Shown here piece by piece: positions 34,831 through 44,223 of a stretch of 64,000 nucleotides of DNA. Position numbers and translations under genes: made by a program. Position 1 is the first letter of the stretch. Each line of letters begins with the position of its first letter. The stretch is from Roseococcus pinisoli (lineage in GTDB: Bacteria > Pseudomonadota > Alphaproteobacteria > Acetobacterales > Acetobacteraceae). Below the pieces are notes generated by a model. It saw only the letters and a program-made list of their open reading frames with translations, ran no database searches and was not told the origin of the DNA. The stretch covers positions 1,178,001 through 1,242,000 of the forward strand of contig NZ_JAHCDA010000001.1 of the NCBI RefSeq assembly GCF_018413645.1, given 5' to 3'.

Positions 34831-36252
34831 CTACCGGCTGAGCAGCAGGTCCGGGATGCCGGTCACCAGCGTCACGGGGAAGAGGGTGATCAGCACCACC
34901 GTGACCACCAGCATCAGAAAGAAGGGCAGGGAGGCTTTCGCGACCTCCAGCTGATCCTTTCCTGTCATGGTCTGCATGACGAAGAGGTTGAACCCCACCG
35001 GGGGCGTGATCTCCGCGATCTCGACCAGCAGCACGATGAAGATGCCGAACCACACCAGGTCGAAGCCCGCCTGCTGCACCAGCGGCAGGACGATGGAGGT
35101 GGTCAGCACGATCATCGAGACGCCGTCCAGCGCCGTTCCCAGGACGACATAGACCAGCGTCAGGATCGCGATCAGGCCGTAGGGGCCGAGGTTGAGATGC
35201 GCCACGCCCTCCGCGAGGGCGGCGGGAATGCCCGTGAGCGCCATCGCCTTGGTGAGGAAGGCGGCGCCCGCCAGGATGAACATGATCATGCAGGACAGCC
35301 GCGTGGCGCCCTTCACGCTGTCCAGGAAGCTCTGCCAGGTCAGCACCCGCTCGCCGGCGGTGAGGCCGAGCAGCGCGAAGAAGGCGATGGGCCAGAACTG
35401 TCCGGAAGGCAGAAAGCCCACAATCCAGGCGATCGCCGCGACCACCAGCAGGCCCGCGCCCGTCCAGCGCCCCGCCGCCATGAGCAGCGCGCCGAGGACG
35501 CCGAAGGCCGCGGCCTCCGTCGCCGTGGCCCAGCCCACGAACATCGTCCCGATCACCGCCACGATCAGCACCGCGCAGGGGATGAGGCGGGAGCTCCGCC
35601 GCAACTTCTCGGCGAAGCCCAGGCGCGGCTCCGGCGCCGGCTGCTTCTTGGGGTTCATCAGCGCCCAGATCACGATATAGGCGCTGAAGAGCAGCATCAC
35701 GATCAGCCCGGGCAGGCAGCCCGCAATGAAGACGCGCACGATCGAGACCTCGGCCGCGACCGCATAGACCACCATGATGATGGAGGGCGGGATGAGGATG
35801 CCGAGCGTGCCCGAGGTGGCCAGCGAGCCGATGGCCACGTCCTCGTCGTAGCCGCGCTTCTTCAGCTCCGGCAGGGCGATCTTGGAGACGGTGGCGCAGG
35901 TCGCGGCCGACGAGCCGGAAACCGAGCCGAAGATGCCGCAGGCGAGGATGTTCACGTGCAGCAGCCCGCCCGGGATGCGCCGCACCCAGGGGGCGAGGCC
36001 GTTGAACAGTTCTTCCGAGAGCCGGGTGCGGAACAGGATCTCGCCCATCCAGACGAACATCGGCAGGGCCGCCAGCGTCCAGGAACCGGTCGCCTCCCAG
36101 AAGGAGGAGGCGAGGAACAGGCCGGGGGAGGGATGCGCGGCCGCCATGGCGATGTAACCGACGGCGGCCAGCGACATCGAGATCCACAGGCCGGCGCCGA
36201 GCAGCAGGCACAGCACGACCAGCAGGAGCAACGCGAAGGTCAACAGATCCAT
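34831..36252 (-). CDS. TRAP transporter large permease (DctM-type)
   Basis: A 473-aa inner-membrane protein with about 12-14 helices of the DctM family (FGSVSGSSAATCATVSKIALP, SLATSGTLGILIPPSIIMVVY, LGTALDGVSMIVLTT). It is the channel subunit of a sodium-coupled organic acid importer. ATG 36252 gives the family N-terminus MDLLTFALLLL; the frame is open to 36312. It begins 4 nt after the small permease stop. Confidence 0.93.
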   Translation of the reverse strand: MDLLTFALLLLVVLCLLLGAGLWISMSLAAVGYIAMAAAHPSPGLFLASSFWEATGSWTLAALPMFVWMGEILFRTRLSEELFNGLAPWVRRIPGGLLHVNILACGIFGSVSGSSAATCATVSKIALPELKKRGYDEDVAIGSLATSGTLGILIPPSIIMVVYAVAAEVSIVRVFIAGCLPGLIVMLLFSAYIVIWALMNPKKQPAPEPRLGFAEKLRRSSRLIPCAVLIVAVIGTMFVGWATATEAAAFGVLGALLMAAGRWTGAGLLVVAAIAWIVGFLPSGQFWPIAFFALLGLTAGERVLTWQSFLDSVKGATRLSCMIMFILAGAAFLTKAMALTGIPAALAEGVAHLNLGPYGLIAILTLVYVVLGTALDGVSMIVLTTSIVLPLVQQAGFDLVWFGIFIVLLVEIAEITPPVGFNLFVMQTMTGKDQLEVAKASLPFFLMLVVTVVLITLFPVTLVTGIPDLLLSR

Positions 36253-36256
36253 GGGG

Positions 36257-36790
36257 CTAGACTTCCGCCGAGAAATCGCCGGCCGCGGCTCGTTCCTCGG
36301 CCGCGCGGACATAGGAGGGGATCAGTCCCCGGAGCACCGCGACGAACTCGTCGAGGATCGCGATCAGCAGGATGCCGGAGCCGAGAGGCATGGAGAGCTT
36401 GGGAATCCAGAGCGGGAAGGGCACCGTGCCCTGCGCCAGCTCCTCGATCTCCCAGGAGAAGGCGACGTCCTGGGCGGTCCAGTAGGTCACATAGGCCATG
36501 AGCGTCGCGGCCAGCCCGAGGACGAGGAGCTCCATCACCCGCCGGGCGCCCGGACGCAGCCGGTCAAGCACCATGCCGACGCGGATGAGCTCGCCGCGCT
36601 TGAAGGTGGCGCCGAGCGCGAAGAAGGTGGTGGCGACGCAGAGATAGGCGCTGAGGTCGTCGGCGCCGGGGAATTGCTGGTTCATCTCGCGCAGCACGAC
36701 CTGCGCCATCATGACGAGGAAGATGGTGAAGAGCGACAGCGCGGCGAGGCCCGCGCTGGCAGCATAGAGGGCGTCCAGCGCACGGCGCAT
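36257..36790 (-). CDS. TRAP transporter small permease (DctQ-type)
   Basis: A 177-aa inner-membrane subunit with four helices and the DctQ pattern VLREMNQQFPGADDLSAYLCVATTF, written here as two overlapping blocks (VVLREMNQQFPGADDLSAY and AYLCVATTFFALG). It lies between the receptor gene (13-nt gap) and the large permease (4-nt gap) in one operon. Confidence 0.9.
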   Translation of the reverse strand: MRRALDALYAASAGLAALSLFTIFLVMMAQVVLREMNQQFPGADDLSAYLCVATTFFALGATFKRGELIRVGMVLDRLRPGARRVMELLVLGLAATLMAYVTYWTAQDVAFSWEIEELAQGTVPFPLWIPKLSMPLGSGILLIAILDEFVAVLRGLIPSYVRAAEERAAAGDFSAEV

Positions 36791-36803
36791 GATGTGAACC
36801 GCC

Positions 36804-37772
36804 TCAGCCGCGATAGGCCGCGATCAGCTTCCGCCCATCCTCGCCCGCGCGGGTGATCCATTCCTCCGTCATCTGCCCGCTGATCTGGCGCATGCCCGCC
36901 ATCAGCTCGGGCGAGGCCTGGGCGATGGTCATGCCGCGCTCGCGCAGCGTGGCTTCGGTGGAGGCGGTGGCCTCCTCGCTGATCTGCCAGCCGCGCGTCT
37001 CGGCCGTGGCCGCCGCGGCCCGCATCGCCGCCTGGGCCGCTGCGGGAAGGGCGTCGAAGGCGCGCTTCTGCACCAGGACGGCGTTGCGGGTGAAGGTGAA
37101 GCCGACCGGCGTGAAGACGCGGGCATAGTCCCAGGACTGGGTGTCCACGCCCGTCTGCGCCGAGGTCACCATCGCGTTCACCACGCCGGTGGCGAAGGCC
37201 TGCGGCAGCTCCGCCTGCTGCACGAGGGTGGGGTTGGCGCCGATCAGGGCCGCGAAGCGGTTGGTCATCACATTGAAGGTGCGGAACTTCGTGCCGCGCA
37301 GCGCCTCCAGCGTGGGCAGGGGGGCGTTGGAGTAGAAGCCGCCCGGGGGCCAGGGCACCATGTAGAGGACCATGATGCCCTGCCGGCCGAGCCGCGCCTC
37401 GATATAGGGCTTGGCGAGGTCGGTCAGGCGCCGGGCGTCCGCGAAGTTCGAGACCAGGCCCGGGATGCCGTCGACCTCGAGGAAGGGATCCTCGTTGCCG
37501 TAGGAGGAGAGCATGACCTCGCCGAGCTGCACCTGCCCGGTCTGCACGCCGCGCTTGATCTGCGCCATGGGCAGCAGGGACGCGTTGGAATGCAGCTGGA
37601 CGGCGACGCCGGCTGCCTGCAACTCGGCCAGGAAGGTCTGGATGTTGCGGGTGTGCAGGTTGCTGTCGGGGTAGCCTGTGGCCATCTGCCACCGCGCCTG
37701 GGCGGCAGCGAGCCCCGGAGCGAGAGGGGCGGCGGCAGCCGCGGCCATCAAGGTGCGTCGGGTGATGGTCAT
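36804..37772 (-). CDS. TRAP transporter solute-binding protein (DctP-type)
   Basis: A 322-aa periplasmic receptor and first gene of the TRAP operon. The signal peptide has a twin-arginine look (MTITRRTLMAAAAAAPLAPG). The mature domain has WQMATGYPDSNLHTRN and the C-terminal family pattern AAATAETRGWQISEE. The conserved arginine region that binds the carboxylate (LRGTKFRTFNVMTNRFAAL) is present, so an organic acid is the likely ligand. ATG 37772 is chosen over the open frame to 37835. Confidence 0.9.
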   Translation of the reverse strand: MTITRRTLMAAAAAAPLAPGLAAAQARWQMATGYPDSNLHTRNIQTFLAELQAAGVAVQLHSNASLLPMAQIKRGVQTGQVQLGEVMLSSYGNEDPFLEVDGIPGLVSNFADARRLTDLAKPYIEARLGRQGIMVLYMVPWPPGGFYSNAPLPTLEALRGTKFRTFNVMTNRFAALIGANPTLVQQAELPQAFATGVVNAMVTSAQTGVDTQSWDYARVFTPVGFTFTRNAVLVQKRAFDALPAAAQAAMRAAAATAETRGWQISEEATASTEATLRERGMTIAQASPELMAGMRQISGQMTEEWITRAGEDGRKLIAAYRG

Positions 37773-37935
37773 GCTTGGGGCTCTCGGGCGTTTTTGTGTC
37801 GATGGATCATCGACCGAGCCCGAAGCCCGATGCAATAGCTACATTTCGCGGCCGGTTCGTCGCCGGCACGCATGTGCCCATCGCGCGGGCAGCCCCGCGT
37901 GGGATCTGGCCTGTTTCGGGGCGCCGCTGCCGCGA

Positions 37936-38373
37936 TCAGCCGGCCGTGGCGACGTAGAGCTTCAGCTCCTCCGCCTCCTGCTCGGCCTCCGCGATGCGCG
38001 CCTTCACGAGGTCGCCGATCGAGACCATGCCGGCCAGCGCGCCGTCATCGGCCAGGACCGGCAGGTGGCGGACGCGGCGATCCGTCATCATCTGCAGCGC
38101 GTCCTGAACCGTGCTGATGGGCGTGACCGTGTGCAGCACGCGCGTCATCAGCTGGCCCGCGGTCATGCGCATCACCGGCTCGCCAACGCCGGCCATGGCG
38201 CGCACGATGTCGCGCTCGCTGACGATGCCGAGAACGGTGCCGTCCGCCTCCACGACAAGCACGGCGCCGATGCGGTGCTGCGAGAGCGTGCGTGTGATCG
38301 AGGCCACGCAATCGTCCGTGCGGACGGATATGATGTGGCTGCCTTTGCCCCGCAGGATGCTCTGGATCAGCAT
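37936..38373 (-). CDS. Tandem CBS-domain protein
   Basis: A 145-aa cytosolic protein made of two CBS domains (residues ~8-62 with VLGIVSERDIVRAM, and ~75-130 with VRHLPVLADDG and GMVSIGDLVKARI). This pair usually binds adenine nucleotides. Stand-alone members of this type are common in alphaproteobacteria, target unknown. It is a single gene with gaps of 163 and 170 nt on either side. Confidence 0.88.
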   Translation of the reverse strand: MLIQSILRGKGSHIISVRTDDCVASITRTLSQHRIGAVLVVEADGTVLGIVSERDIVRAMAGVGEPVMRMTAGQLMTRVLHTVTPISTVQDALQMMTDRRVRHLPVLADDGALAGMVSIGDLVKARIAEAEQEAEELKLYVATAG

Positions 38374-38543
38374 GGGCTTTCCTCCCTCATCCGTCGAAAT
38401 GCATTACCCGGAATTAAGCTGCGCCTTTGCGCGCCCAGGTTGCAACGGAAAGAGTTGCTGCGCCGCGAAATCGCTTGTCGCCGCAGGGAATTTTTCTCGC
38501 TGGACCAGGCCTTCGGTCCGGCGTTCTGCCGCCGCGGCGGAGT

Positions 38544-40304
38544 TCAGTCGCTCGCGACGCCCATCAGCTGCGTACGCACCAGATCCGCGAAGCGTCCTTC
38601 CATCGCGAGGAGGTCGGCGAAGCTGCCGCGTTCCACGATCTTGCCGCTGTCGAAGACCAGGATTTCGTCGGCGTCGCGCACCGTCGAAAGGCGGTGCGCG
38701 ATGATGAAGGTGGTGCGGCCGGCCATCAGCGCGCGCAGCGCCTTGGCCACCTTGGCCTCCGTCGCGGCATCGAGCGCGCTGGTCGCCTCGTCGAGGATCA
38801 GGACCGGCGGATCCTTCAGCAGCGCGCGGGCGATGGAGAGCCGCTGCCGCTGCCCGCCTGAGAGCGTCGCGCCGCGCTCGCCCACCATGGTGTCGTAGCC
38901 CTCGGGCTGGCGCAGGATGAAGTCGTGCGCCTCGGCCATGCGGCAGGCGCGCTCGATCTCCTCCTGCGTCGCATCCGCGCGGCCGACCAGCAGGTTGTCG
39001 CGGATGGAGCGGTTGAAGAGCATGCTCTCCTGGAAGACCACGCCGATGTTGCGGCGCAGGCTCTCGAGCCTGAGGTCGCGCAGGTCCACGCCGTCGAGCG
39101 TGATGCGGCCGTCCACCGGGTCCCAGAGGCGCTGCAGCAGCTGCATCGAGGTCGTCTTGCCCGCGCCGGTGGCGCCCACGAGGGCGAGCGTCTGGCCCGG
39201 CTTCGCCACGAGGTCGATGCCGGTCAGGATCGGGCCGCTGGTGGGATAGGCGAAGCTCACGCCCTCGAAGCACACCTCGCCCTGCGCGCGGCCGATATCC
39301 TTGGCGCCCGGCCGCTCCGGGACGGTGCTGATGGTGTCGAGCACGTGGAAATACTGCCGCAGCGACGGTGCCTGGAACAGCATGTGCGACACGAAGCCGA
39401 CCGCGCCCTCCATCCGCGAGACGAGCAGCGTCGCGAAGCCCATGAAGCTCACGATCTCGCCGACCGAGGCCTTGCCCTGCAGGTGCAGCATCGTGCCCAG
39501 GATGAAGATCAGGATGACGGTGATGGTGCTGGACGCACGCGTCAGCACGTTCACCACGGCCCACCAGTTCAGCACCGGGAACTGGTGGTCCAGCACCTGG
39601 CGCATGATGTCGCCGAACATCTTCGCTTCGCTGTTGAGGCGCGTGAAGGACTGCACGACCACCACGTTGGAGAGCGCGTCCTGCGCCGAGCCGGCCAGCT
39701 GGGTGTGGAACTCCTCCACCTTCATCTGCGCGGATTGCGTCTTGCGGATCACGAAGGCGGTGAGCCCGGTGAAGACCACGACGAGGCCGATCAGCAGCAG
39801 GCCGAGCCGCCAGTTCAGCACCATGGTCAGCGGCAGCAGCACCAGCGCACTCACCACCGTGATCAGATGCTCGCGGAAGAAGGCCAGCCAGAGGCCGAAG
39901 AGATTGTCCGAGCCGACGAGCATCACCTTCATCAGCCGCCCGGACTGCGCGTCACCATGGAACGCCAGCGGCAGCGCCAGCACGTGCTGGAAGTAGCGCG
40001 ACATCATCGCGAGCCGGTTGCGATGCGCCATGCGGTCGGCGAGCAGCGAGACGGCGACATTGGCGCCGATGGAGGAGAGGCCGACCGTCGCCCAGATGGC
40101 GAGCAGCGTATAGGCGGCCTCCCAGACGTCGGAGACCTGCATGCGGTCCGCGCGGGAGAGCAGGTCGATGACGCGGCCGAAGAGCACCGGCTCCAGGAAC
40201 TGCAGCCCGGCAAGCGCGATGGCGGCGGCGGTCAGCCCGAAGGCGACCCACTTGTCGGCCCGCAGCAGCGCGAGAACACGCCCATAGAGACGGAGAAACG
40301 ACAT
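38544..40304 (-). CDS. NdvA/ChvA-like glucan ABC exporter
   Basis: A 586-aa half-size ABC exporter: six helices in residues 1-310, then the ATPase with Walker A GATGAGKT, signature LSGGQRQRLSIARALL, Walker B ILILDEATSALD and the switch histidine IIAHRLSTV. The whole membrane part (MSFLRLYGRVLALLRADKW, LEPVLFGRVIDLLS) follows the NdvA/ChvA family that exports cyclic beta-1,2-glucan. No cyclic glucan synthase gene is near, so the substrate is uncertain. Confidence 0.88.
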   Translation of the reverse strand: MSFLRLYGRVLALLRADKWVAFGLTAAAIALAGLQFLEPVLFGRVIDLLSRADRMQVSDVWEAAYTLLAIWATVGLSSIGANVAVSLLADRMAHRNRLAMMSRYFQHVLALPLAFHGDAQSGRLMKVMLVGSDNLFGLWLAFFREHLITVVSALVLLPLTMVLNWRLGLLLIGLVVVFTGLTAFVIRKTQSAQMKVEEFHTQLAGSAQDALSNVVVVQSFTRLNSEAKMFGDIMRQVLDHQFPVLNWWAVVNVLTRASSTITVILIFILGTMLHLQGKASVGEIVSFMGFATLLVSRMEGAVGFVSHMLFQAPSLRQYFHVLDTISTVPERPGAKDIGRAQGEVCFEGVSFAYPTSGPILTGIDLVAKPGQTLALVGATGAGKTTSMQLLQRLWDPVDGRITLDGVDLRDLRLESLRRNIGVVFQESMLFNRSIRDNLLVGRADATQEEIERACRMAEAHDFILRQPEGYDTMVGERGATLSGGQRQRLSIARALLKDPPVLILDEATSALDAATEAKVAKALRALMAGRTTFIIAHRLSTVRDADEILVFDSGKIVERGSFADLLAMEGRFADLVRTQLMGVASD

Positions 40305-40486
40305 CGGCTTCGATCCTGAGCGGCTTCGAACCTTTGCCTGTAGCGGTCAGGGAGCCGCGCGCAAGCCCGCCAGCGTGACGAGAACGAAATGAGTGGCGCG
40401 CCGCGCCGGACGCACTCCCTTCGCGCTTGTATGCCGCGTAGCGACGGTCCAATCTCAATACAAATCCATAAAATGGAGACGTTCAC

Positions 40487-41503
40487 ATGGTAAATTCGCA
40501 CCCCTCGCGCCGGGCCGTGCTGTCGGCGGCCCTCGCCTCGCCCGTACTGGCCACGCTGCCTGCCCGCGCGCAGGGCACCTGGTCGCCCAACCGGCCCGTT
40601 CGCCTCATCGTCGGCTTCACGCCGGCCGGCACCACCGACATCGCCGCGCGCCTCCTCGTCGAACCGCTGTCGCAGCGCCTCGGCCAGCAGGTGGTGATCG
40701 AGAACCGGCCGGGCGCCGGCGGCAATGTGGGGGCGGATGTGGTCGCGAAGGCCGACCCTGACGGCCACACCATCCTGATGCAGACCATCAGCTCAGGCGC
40801 CATCAACTACCAGCTCTACGCGCCGCGGATGCCCTACAAGCCCGAGGATTTCGCGGGCATCAGCCTCGTCACCCGCGTGCCCAACGCCATCTTCGTGAAC
40901 CCGAACGTGCCCGCCAACACGCTGGCCGAGCTGGTGGCGCTGGTGAAGGCCAATCCCGGGAAGATGAACATCGGCAGCAGCGGCGTCGGCACCTCGCTGC
41001 ACATGACGGGCGAGCTGCTGAAGCTGGCCGCCGGCCTCGACCTGACGCATGTGCCCTTCCGCGGCGCCGGCCCCATGCTGCAGGAGATGATCGCCGGCCG
41101 CATCGAGGTCGGCGTCGACAACCTGCCCAGCGTGATCAACCACCTGCGCGAGGGGCGCCTGCGCCCGCTGGCGGTGACCACGGCCACCCGCAGCCCACAG
41201 CTGCCCGACGTGCCGACCACCGCCGAGGCCGGCCAGCCCGCGGTGGAGGCCACCGCCTGGTTCGGCCTGGTGGGCCCGGCGCGGATGCCGCGGCCGGCGA
41301 TCCAGCGCATCAACACGGAGGTGGAGGCCATCCTGAACGAGCCCGCGATGTGGGCGCGGTTCGCCGAGCTGGGAGGCATGCGGGCGGATCTCGTGCCCGG
41401 CGGCGGCAGCACGCCCGAGACCTTCGACACCTTCATGCGGAACGAGATCGCTAAGTGGAGCGACGCCGTCCGCCGTTCCGGCGCCACGGTCGAAGGGTCG
41501 TGA
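40487..41503 (+). CDS. Tripartite tricarboxylate (Bug-family) receptor 1
   Basis: A 338-aa periplasmic binding protein of the TctC/Bug family. The signal peptide has SRRAVLSAALASPVLA. The mature domain has the family marks VRLIVGFTPAGTTDIAARLL, VVIENRPGAGGN, THVPFRGAGPMLQEMIAGR and VEATAWFGLVGPARMP. It is the first of three tandem paralogues. AT-rich DNA and GGAGA precede ATG 40487. Its TGA overlaps the GTG of the second copy. No TctA or TctB permease is nearby. Confidence 0.93.
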   Translation: MVNSHPSRRAVLSAALASPVLATLPARAQGTWSPNRPVRLIVGFTPAGTTDIAARLLVEPLSQRLGQQVVIENRPGAGGNVGADVVAKADPDGHTILMQTISSGAINYQLYAPRMPYKPEDFAGISLVTRVPNAIFVNPNVPANTLAELVALVKANPGKMNIGSSGVGTSLHMTGELLKLAAGLDLTHVPFRGAGPMLQEMIAGRIEVGVDNLPSVINHLREGRLRPLAVTTATRSPQLPDVPTTAEAGQPAVEATAWFGLVGPARMPRPAIQRINTEVEAILNEPAMWARFAELGGMRADLVPGGGSTPETFDTFMRNEIAKWSDAVRRSGATVEGS

Positions 41504-42507
41504 CGCCCGCCGCTCCGCGCCGGACGGTGCTCGCCGCGGGCCTGCTCGCCCCGGCGATCGCCGGGGGGCAGAGCGCAGGAGCGCAGGCCGCGTGGGCGCC
41601 GACGCGCCCGCTCCGCCTTGTCATTCCCTTCCCGCCCGGCGGCACGACCGACATGATCGGCCGCATGGTGGCCGAGCGGATGTCGGCGCGGCTGGGCCAG
41701 ACGGTGGTGGTGGAAAACCGGCCCGGCGCGGGCGGCAACCTCGCCGGCGAGGCGGTGGTGCGCGCGGAGCCCGATGGCGGCACGCTGTTCTTCACCTCCA
41801 TCGGCACGGGCGCGATCAACTACGCCGTCTACGGCCCGCGCATGCCCTGGAAGCCGGAGGACATGGCGGCGGTCGGCCTCGTCACGCGCATGCCCAATGT
41901 GCTGATGGTCGCCAACCGCATGCCCGTGCAGGACATGGCGCAGTTCCTGGCCTTCGCGCGCGGCCGCCAGGGCGAGATCACCTACGGCACGGCCGGCATC
42001 GGCAGCAGCCCGCATGTCTGCATGGAGCTGCTGAGCCAGATCACCGGCATCCAGCTGGTCCATGTGCCCTTCCGCGGCTCTGGCCCCATGCTGACCGAGC
42101 TGATGGCCGAGCGCGTGGATTGCGGGATGGACAACATCCCCTCCGCGCTGCCCTTCATCCGCGACCGCCAGATCCGTGCGCTGGGCATGAGCGGCGCCCG
42201 CCGTGCCAGCGTGGTGCCGGATGTTCCCGTCATTGCCGAGAGCATCCCGGGCTTCGAGGCGACGGCCTGGTTCGGCGTGCAGACTTCGGCCCGCGCGCCG
42301 CGCGCGGCGATCGAGCGCCTGGGCGCCGAGATCGACGCCATCGCGCGCGACCCTGCCTTCCGCGCGCGCCTGGCCGAGTTCGGCGCCGACGGACCGGGCC
42401 TCACGCCCGAAGGCGGTACCACCCCGGCGGCCTTCGAGGCCTTCCTCGCCGCCGAGATTCGCAAATGGGCCGAAGTGGTCCAGAAGGCCAATCTGATCGC
42501 AGGCTGA
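41500..42507 (+). CDS. Tripartite tricarboxylate (Bug-family) receptor 2
   Basis: A 335-aa paralogue of the preceding gene: APRRTVLAAGLLAPAIAG signal, then LRLVIPFPPGGTTDMIGRMV, VVVENRPGAGGN, HVPFRGSGPMLTELMAERV and FEATAWFGVQTSARAP. Start GTG 41500 overlaps the upstream stop by 4 nt. The three copies differ clearly in sequence outside the family motifs, so this is an old duplication with likely distinct ligands. Confidence 0.92.
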   Translation: MTPAAPRRTVLAAGLLAPAIAGGQSAGAQAAWAPTRPLRLVIPFPPGGTTDMIGRMVAERMSARLGQTVVVENRPGAGGNLAGEAVVRAEPDGGTLFFTSIGTGAINYAVYGPRMPWKPEDMAAVGLVTRMPNVLMVANRMPVQDMAQFLAFARGRQGEITYGTAGIGSSPHVCMELLSQITGIQLVHVPFRGSGPMLTELMAERVDCGMDNIPSALPFIRDRQIRALGMSGARRASVVPDVPVIAESIPGFEATAWFGVQTSARAPRAAIERLGAEIDAIARDPAFRARLAEFGADGPGLTPEGGTTPAAFEAFLAAEIRKWAEVVQKANLIAG

Positions 42508-42570
42508 AGGCCGCCGCTCACTGAACCGGCCCCGCCCATCGGCCGGAGACAACAACTGGAGAAGTCCCTT

Positions 42571-43548
42571 ATGTCGTTGACGCGCCGTACTGCTCTCGCC
42601 CTCCCGGCGCTCCTGCCCGTGGCCGCCGCGGCCCAGGCCCAGGCGCCCTGGGCGCCCACGCGCTCCATGCGCATCGTGGTGCCCTTCACCGCCGGCGGCG
42701 CCACCGACGTCATGGCCCGCGTCGTGGCCGAGCGGCTGACGCATCTGCTGGGCCAGCCCTGCGTGGTCGAGAACCGGCCGGGCGCCGGCGGCAACCTGGG
42801 CGTGGAGGTCGTGGCCAAGAGCGATGCAGACGGCCACACGCTGCTGATGTGCACGATCGGCACGGCCAGCATCAACCAGTTCCTCTACCCGCGCCTGCCC
42901 TTCGATCCGGTGAAGGACCTCGCGGCCGTCGCCCTGGCGAGCCTCGTGACCAATGCGGTCGTCGTCCATCCAGGCGTCAGCGCCACGAACATCCAGGAGC
43001 TGATCGCCCTGGCGAAGCGGGAGCCGGGCACCATCAACTACGGCACGCCGGGCAACGGCACCTCGGGCCATATCTGCGGCGAGTACTTCAAGAACCGCAC
43101 GGGCGTGGATATCGGCCACGTGCCCTATCGCGGCACGGGCGCGCTCATCCCCGACCTGCTGGCTGGCCGCATCCAGATGACCTTCGACAACCTGCCCTCC
43201 TACATCCCGCATATCCGCGAGGGCCGGCTGCGCGTCCTGGCGGTGACGAGCAGGGAGCGCTGGTTCGCCCTGCCGGAGGTGCCGACCGTCAATGAGAGCG
43301 GGCTGCCGGACTTCGAGGCGGTGGCCTGGTTCGGCCTGCAGGTGCAGGGCCGCACGCCGCGCCCGGCCGTGGACCGGCTGACGGCGGCCGTGCAGGAGAT
43401 CTGCCGCGAGCCCGGGACCATCGCGAAGTTCCGCGAGCTCGGCGCCATGCCGTCGCAGCTCGGCGGTGCCGATTTCGACCGCTTCATCGCGGCCGAGAAC
43501 GAGAAGTGGGGCGCGGTGGTGCGGGCGGCGAATATCCGCCTCGAGTAA
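42571..43548 (+). CDS. Tripartite tricarboxylate (Bug-family) receptor 3
   Basis: A 325-aa third member of the tandem set, with signal LTRRTALALPALLPVAAAA and mature motifs MRIVVPFTAGGATDVMARVV, CVVENRPGAGGN, GHVPYRGTGALIPDLLAGR and FEAVAWFGLQVQGRTP. GGAGA lies 8 nt before ATG 42571, 63 nt after copy 2, so it has its own ribosome site but is probably in the same transcript. Confidence 0.92.
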   Translation: MSLTRRTALALPALLPVAAAAQAQAPWAPTRSMRIVVPFTAGGATDVMARVVAERLTHLLGQPCVVENRPGAGGNLGVEVVAKSDADGHTLLMCTIGTASINQFLYPRLPFDPVKDLAAVALASLVTNAVVVHPGVSATNIQELIALAKREPGTINYGTPGNGTSGHICGEYFKNRTGVDIGHVPYRGTGALIPDLLAGRIQMTFDNLPSYIPHIREGRLRVLAVTSRERWFALPEVPTVNESGLPDFEAVAWFGLQVQGRTPRPAVDRLTAAVQEICREPGTIAKFRELGAMPSQLGGADFDRFIAAENEKWGAVVRAANIRLE

Positions 43549-43623
43549 CGCCGACACCTGTTCGGCCATCGGCCAACCTCGGCCTCCCCCGTCCGTTATG
43601 GGGGAAGGATGGAGGAATGGCCG

Positions 43624-44094
43624 ATGGAACCGATCACGACATTCGCCGCGCTCTCGCCCTATCTCGTCGTGAAGAAATGCGAGGAGGCGATCGAGTTCTA
43701 CCGTCGGGCGCTGGGCGCCGAGGAGCGCTACCGCCTGACGGAAAAGGGCACAGGCCGGATCGGCCATGCCGAGATGACCATCTACGGCGCGCTCTTCATG
43801 CTCTCGAGCGAGTATCCGGAGATGGGGATGATGGGATCGGAGGGGAAATCGCCGGTCCGGCTGCACCTGATGGTGCCGGATGTGGATGCGGCGCTGGAGC
43901 GGGCGAAGGATGCCGGTGCGACGGTGATCCGCCCCGCGACGGACGAATTCTATGGCCATCGCGCGGCCTGCTTCGACGACCCCTTCGGCTTCAACTGGCT
44001 GCTGAGCCAGGAGAAGGAGGCGGTGTCCCCGCAGGAGATGCAGCGTCGCTACGACGCGATGATGGACGAGATGGCCGTCAAGAAAGCGGGATAA
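43624..44094 (+). CDS. VOC-family (PhnB/glyoxalase-like) protein
   Basis: A 156-aa protein with two beta-alpha-beta-beta-beta modules of the VOC superfamily: LSPYLVVKKCEEAIEFYRRA, GHAEMTIYGALFMLSSEYPE, LHLMVPDVDAALERAKDAGA and RAACFDDPFGFNWLL. The PhnB-like subgroup has no firmly assigned reaction. ATG 43624 has GGAGGA 7 nt upstream and is preferred over ATG 43609. Confidence 0.85.
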   Translation: MEPITTFAALSPYLVVKKCEEAIEFYRRALGAEERYRLTEKGTGRIGHAEMTIYGALFMLSSEYPEMGMMGSEGKSPVRLHLMVPDVDAALERAKDAGATVIRPATDEFYGHRAACFDDPFGFNWLLSQEKEAVSPQEMQRRYDAMMDEMAVKKAG

Positions 44095-44100
44095 CCTCGC

Positions 44101-44217
44101 TCACGGAGGAGTCCGGCCGCAGGACGGCCGGCGCCGCCCACTCGCCGCAGGGATGGCGCGCCGGTGCCGCGCCGAAGCCCAGGCGGCGGAGCCGCCGCCC
44201 GGCGTCCGAGGGCAATT
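44101..44217 (+). repeat. Dispersed ~110-bp GC-rich repeat, copy A
   Basis: This sequence between the VOC and trxA genes matches, in inverted orientation, the stretch 51788-51905. Shared blocks include GGCCGGCGCCGCCCA, GGCGCGCCGGTG, GCGAAGCC-AGGCGGC (near match), CCGCGCCCGGCGTC (near match) and GAGGGC-AA at the end. It does not precede a gene on its own strand. Confidence 0.7.
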
Positions 44218-44223
44218 AAACCC

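Noticed and set aside
43609-43623. ATG 43609 as the VOC protein start
   Set aside because: ATG 43624 has GGAGGA at the right distance, and the extra MEEWP lies before the conserved fold.
40834-43959. 1041-codon open frame antisense to the three Bug receptors
   Set aside because: Low-complexity His/Arg/Gly composition and exact opposition to three well-supported genes.
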